DNA of 64,000 bases. It comes from Fluviibacter phosphoraccumulans. GTDB taxonomy: Bacteria; Pseudomonadota; Gammaproteobacteria; Burkholderiales; Rhodocyclaceae. Numbering within the stretch: the stretch's first letter is position 1; every line of letters begins with the position of its first letter. The notes beneath the pieces were generated by a model. It ran no database searches, had not been told where the DNA came from, and was given only the letters and a program-made list of their open reading frames with translations. The stretch is taken from contig NZ_AP019011.1 in NCBI RefSeq assembly GCF_016110345.1, positions 1,922,001 to 1,986,000 on the forward strand, written 5' to 3'. Position numbers and translations under genes: made by a program. Shown here one piece after another: positions 61,930-64,000 of the stretch.

Positions 61930-62763
61930 TTATCGTGCAGACGCACCATTTGTGAGTCTGCCCAGCAACCGGGCAACGTTGCCTGTGGTCGCCTCCGACA
62001 ACGCTGTCAATGAAATCTGCCGCAGTGCTGCGACCGTTTTTGCAACCAGCGGTAACTGATTCGATTCATTACGCTGACCGTGCAGCCAGACGGGCGACAT
62101 ATCGGGGGCATCTGTCTCCAGCACAATGGCCGTTAATGGCAGCTGCGCGGCCAGCGCTCTGATGCGCGTCGACCCTTCGTAGGTACAACCCCCACCGAAG
62201 CCCAACAAGAACCCCATATCGATCAGTTGCTGCGCCTGGACAGCGCTGCCATTGAACGCATGCGCAATCCCCCCGGGAATTTTTTGGCTGCTTCTTTGCA
62301 CGCGTTTCAGCGTTTGAATGACGGCTTCAACCGCGTGCCGAACATGCAACAACACGGGGAGTTGGTAAGTCGCTGCCAGATGCAGTTGCGCTTCAAAGAC
62401 GCGCTGCTGTTTCGCAAAATCAGGCGCGCCCGTGTATGCATCCAGTCCAATCTCGCCGATCGCAAACGGACGATGCGCACGCAACTGTGCCTCCAATCGT
62501 TGCAGATCATCTGGCTGAATCTGATCGATGTATAGCGGATGAATACCATAGGCAGGCAACAGCGTAGGCCAGTCGTTACGGCTGTGCGATGCCTTCGCGA
62601 GCGCTTGTATTTGTGAAACGCCAGATACCGAGACAGATGGATTCAAACAGTGGGTAACGCCCGCAAGTTTTGCCCGTACGAGTGCGGCATCACGATCTTG
62701 ATCAAACTCGGCCGCATCCCAATGCACATGGGTATCAATCCAGGTCAGCATGGCCTCTGACAT
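61930..62763 (-). CDS. TatD-family metal-dependent hydrolase
   Basis: TatD enzymes are metal-dependent deoxyribonucleases or related hydrolases with a TIM barrel. The 277-residue protein has DTHVHW (10-15, metal HxH), AIGEIGLDAYTG, PVLLHVRHA, a later histidine in GGIAHAFNG, and the aspartate in VLETDAPDMSP. It lies 11 bases after dadA, suggesting co-transcription. Exact substrate is unknown. Confidence 0.9.
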   Translation of the reverse strand: MSEAMLTWIDTHVHWDAAEFDQDRDAALVRAKLAGVTHCLNPSVSVSGVSQIQALAKASHSRNDWPTLLPAYGIHPLYIDQIQPDDLQRLEAQLRAHRPFAIGEIGLDAYTGAPDFAKQQRVFEAQLHLAATYQLPVLLHVRHAVEAVIQTLKRVQRSSQKIPGGIAHAFNGSAVQAQQLIDMGFLLGFGGGCTYEGSTRIRALAAQLPLTAIVLETDAPDMSPVWLHGQRNESNQLPLVAKTVAALRQISLTALSEATTGNVARLLGRLTNGASAR

Positions 62764-62774
62764 GCCGCCTCAAT

Positions 62775-64000
62775 TCAATACCGATACAGAAACGGAAAAT
62801 CAGTTTCCGGACGGCGACCCGACATCATGTCGGCCAGCGCTTTGCCGGAACCGCAGGCCATGGTCCAGCCCAAGGTGCCGTGCCCCGTATTGAGATAAAG
62901 ATTAGACGGCTTTGCCCTGCCGATAATCGGCACGTTGGAGGGCGTAGCGGGCCTTAACCCCGTCCAATATTCCGGCTCACCCACTGTGCGCAGGTGCGGA
63001 AAAAGCTGATGCGTGCGCTCGGTAATGGCGGCGCAGCGTACGGGATTCAACCCCATGCCGTAGCCATTCATTTCAGCGGTGCCGGCGACGCGCAGCCGAT
63101 TGCCCAAGCGCGAGAATACGATCTTGCGGCCATCGTCCGTCAGACTCACCGTCGGTGCGAAATTCTCGCCATCCGCCAGTGTAAAGGTTGCGGAATAACC
63201 CTTCGCAGGATAGATCGGCAAGCCTAGCCCCAGCGGTGACAGCAGTGCGTTGCTGAAGCTGCCACAGGCCACCACATAGGCATCCGCCTGCAGACGCTGA
63301 CCGTTATACAGTTCCACGGATTCAATGGTGGCGGCGCTCCCGCGCAATCGAAGCACTGGTGTGCCGATTTGAAAATGCACCCCACGCGCTTTTGCCAGTT
63401 CGGCTAAATGACGCGTAAATTTATGGGCATCGCCTGATTCGTCGGACGGTGTGAAATGTCCGCCGACAATGGTGGCGCGCGCATCACTTAATGCCGGTTC
63501 AATCCGTATGCACGCTGCTGCATCAACCGGATGACGGTCTAAGCCAAAGTCCCGCATCAGATCAGCTGCCATCGCAGCGGCTTTATATTCCTGCGCATCT
63601 GTATAAAAGTGCAGGATACCGCGAGTCTGTTGATCGTACGCAATGCCGGTTTCCACACGCAATTGCTGCAAGCAAGCGCGACTATCAATGGCCAGGTTCA
63701 CAATGGCGCGTATGTTCGCTTTGGTGCGTGAAGCCTTGCACTCGCTTAAGAAGCGCAGCCCCCAGCGAAACAACTCCGGGTCCAGGCGCCAGCGAAACAA
63801 CAGCGGGGCATCTTCTTTGCCAAGCCAACGCAGAATCTTTCCGATGGCTTGTGGATTCGCCCACGGCTCCGCATGCGATACCGAGATCTGGCCACCATTG
63901 GCAAAACTGGTTTCCTGCCCCACACCCGGCTGCCGATCAATGACCGTGACGTCATGTCCAGCGGCGGCGAGGTACCAGGCGGTGGTGGTACCTACAACAC
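62775..64000 (-). CDS. dadA: D-amino acid dehydrogenase, start beyond the window
   Basis: DadA oxidises D-amino acids to oxo acids and passes electrons to the respiratory chain. The frame is open to base 64000, where VVGTTTAWYLAAAGHDVTVI of the FAD-binding Rossmann motif is visible, so only about 10 N-terminal residues are missing. An internal ATG at 63923 is not the start. Other features are GQETSFANGGQISVSHAEPW, YPAKGYSATFTL and a C-terminal GLRPATPSNVPIIGR with NTGHGTLGWTMACGSGKALA. FAD is the cofactor; racemase DadX, its usual partner, is not visible here. Confidence 0.93.
   Translation of the reverse strand, partial: VVGTTTAWYLAAAGHDVTVIDRQPGVGQETSFANGGQISVSHAEPWANPQAIGKILRWLGKEDAPLLFRWRLDPELFRWGLRFLSECKASRTKANIRAIVNLAIDSRACLQQLRVETGIAYDQQTRGILHFYTDAQEYKAAAMAADLMRDFGLDRHPVDAAACIRIEPALSDARATIVGGHFTPSDESGDAHKFTRHLAELAKARGVHFQIGTPVLRLRGSAATIESVELYNGQRLQADAYVVACGSFSNALLSPLGLGLPIYPAKGYSATFTLADGENFAPTVSLTDDGRKIVFSRLGNRLRVAGTAEMNGYGMGLNPVRCAAITERTHQLFPHLRTVGEPEYWTGLRPATPSNVPIIGRAKPSNLYLNTGHGTLGWTMACGSGKALADMMSGRRPETDFPFLYRY

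Noticed and set aside
61770..61955. Small plus-strand open frame between hupB and tatD
   Set aside because: It has no ribosome site, overlaps tatD antisense and has no recognisable composition of a real protein.

Overview
The window is a chromosomal segment of a betaproteobacterium, most likely order Burkholderiales. The evidence is the gene order tRNA-Tyr/Gly/Thr-tuf-tRNA-Trp-secE-nusG-rplKAJL-rpoBC, pilMNOPQ-aroK-aroB followed by gltB-gltD, a PhaM-type polyhydroxybutyrate granule protein, zapA followed by 6S RNA, and divergent lgt/ilvD. I cannot assign a genus from sequence alone. Nearly everything is intact housekeeping DNA; the only clear accessory patch is about 52.2-54.8 kb.

Layout. 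1-12.5 kb (minus strand): rpoC (runs off the left edge), rpoB, rplL, rplJ, rplA, rplK, nusG, secE, tRNA-Trp, tuf, tRNA-Thr, tRNA-Gly, tRNA-Tyr, read from a consensus-like promoter near 12.47 kb, with an L10-type autoregulatory leader before rplJ and attenuator-like hairpins around rpoB. 12.6-15.8 kb: a RutE-like nitroreductase, a small membrane protein, a PhaM-like protein, another small membrane protein and glmU. 15.9-28.3 kb (minus): gltD, gltB, aroB, aroK, pilQPONM. 28.4-43.6 kb: a cobalamin island. Its minus arm is cobQ-cobU-cobT-cobC plus a heptosyltransferase, its plus arm is bluB-cobD-cobO-cobB-cbiB-btuF-cobS, and a minus-strand btuB-btuC-btuD uptake operon follows a cobalamin riboswitch. 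43.7-44.5 kb: a zapB-like gene, zapA and 6S RNA. 44.4-52.2 kb: a GntR regulator divergent from B12-dependent methylmalonyl-CoA mutase, its chaperone MeaB, and propionyl-CoA carboxylase (pccB, pccA). 52.2-54.8 kb: an AT-rich EamA transporter/TetR pair, a decayed second copy of the pccA 3' end, and a VapBC-like toxin-antitoxin pair. 54.8-64 kb: a VOC protein (possible methylmalonyl-CoA epimerase), lgt, ilvD, two small exported proteins, maeB, hupB, tatD and dadA (runs off the right edge).

How the genes fit together. The cobalamin island makes the lower ligand (BluB), amidates and adenosylates the corrin ring, assembles the nucleotide loop and imports B12; the cofactor is used by the methylmalonyl-CoA mutase 10 kb away. 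With propionyl-CoA carboxylase and the possible epimerase this gives a propionyl-CoA to succinyl-CoA route.

The most unusual observation is in RpoB. It carries an extra segment of roughly 70-75 residues in the beta lobe that resembles, by eye, the C-terminal domain of ribosomal protein L7/L12, whose gene lies immediately upstream in the same operon. Other points of note are the pccA relic flanking the transporter islet, a probable leaderless zapB-like transcript, a short PilQ without AMIN domains, and a 6S RNA whose 3' end overlaps the end of an opposing gene.
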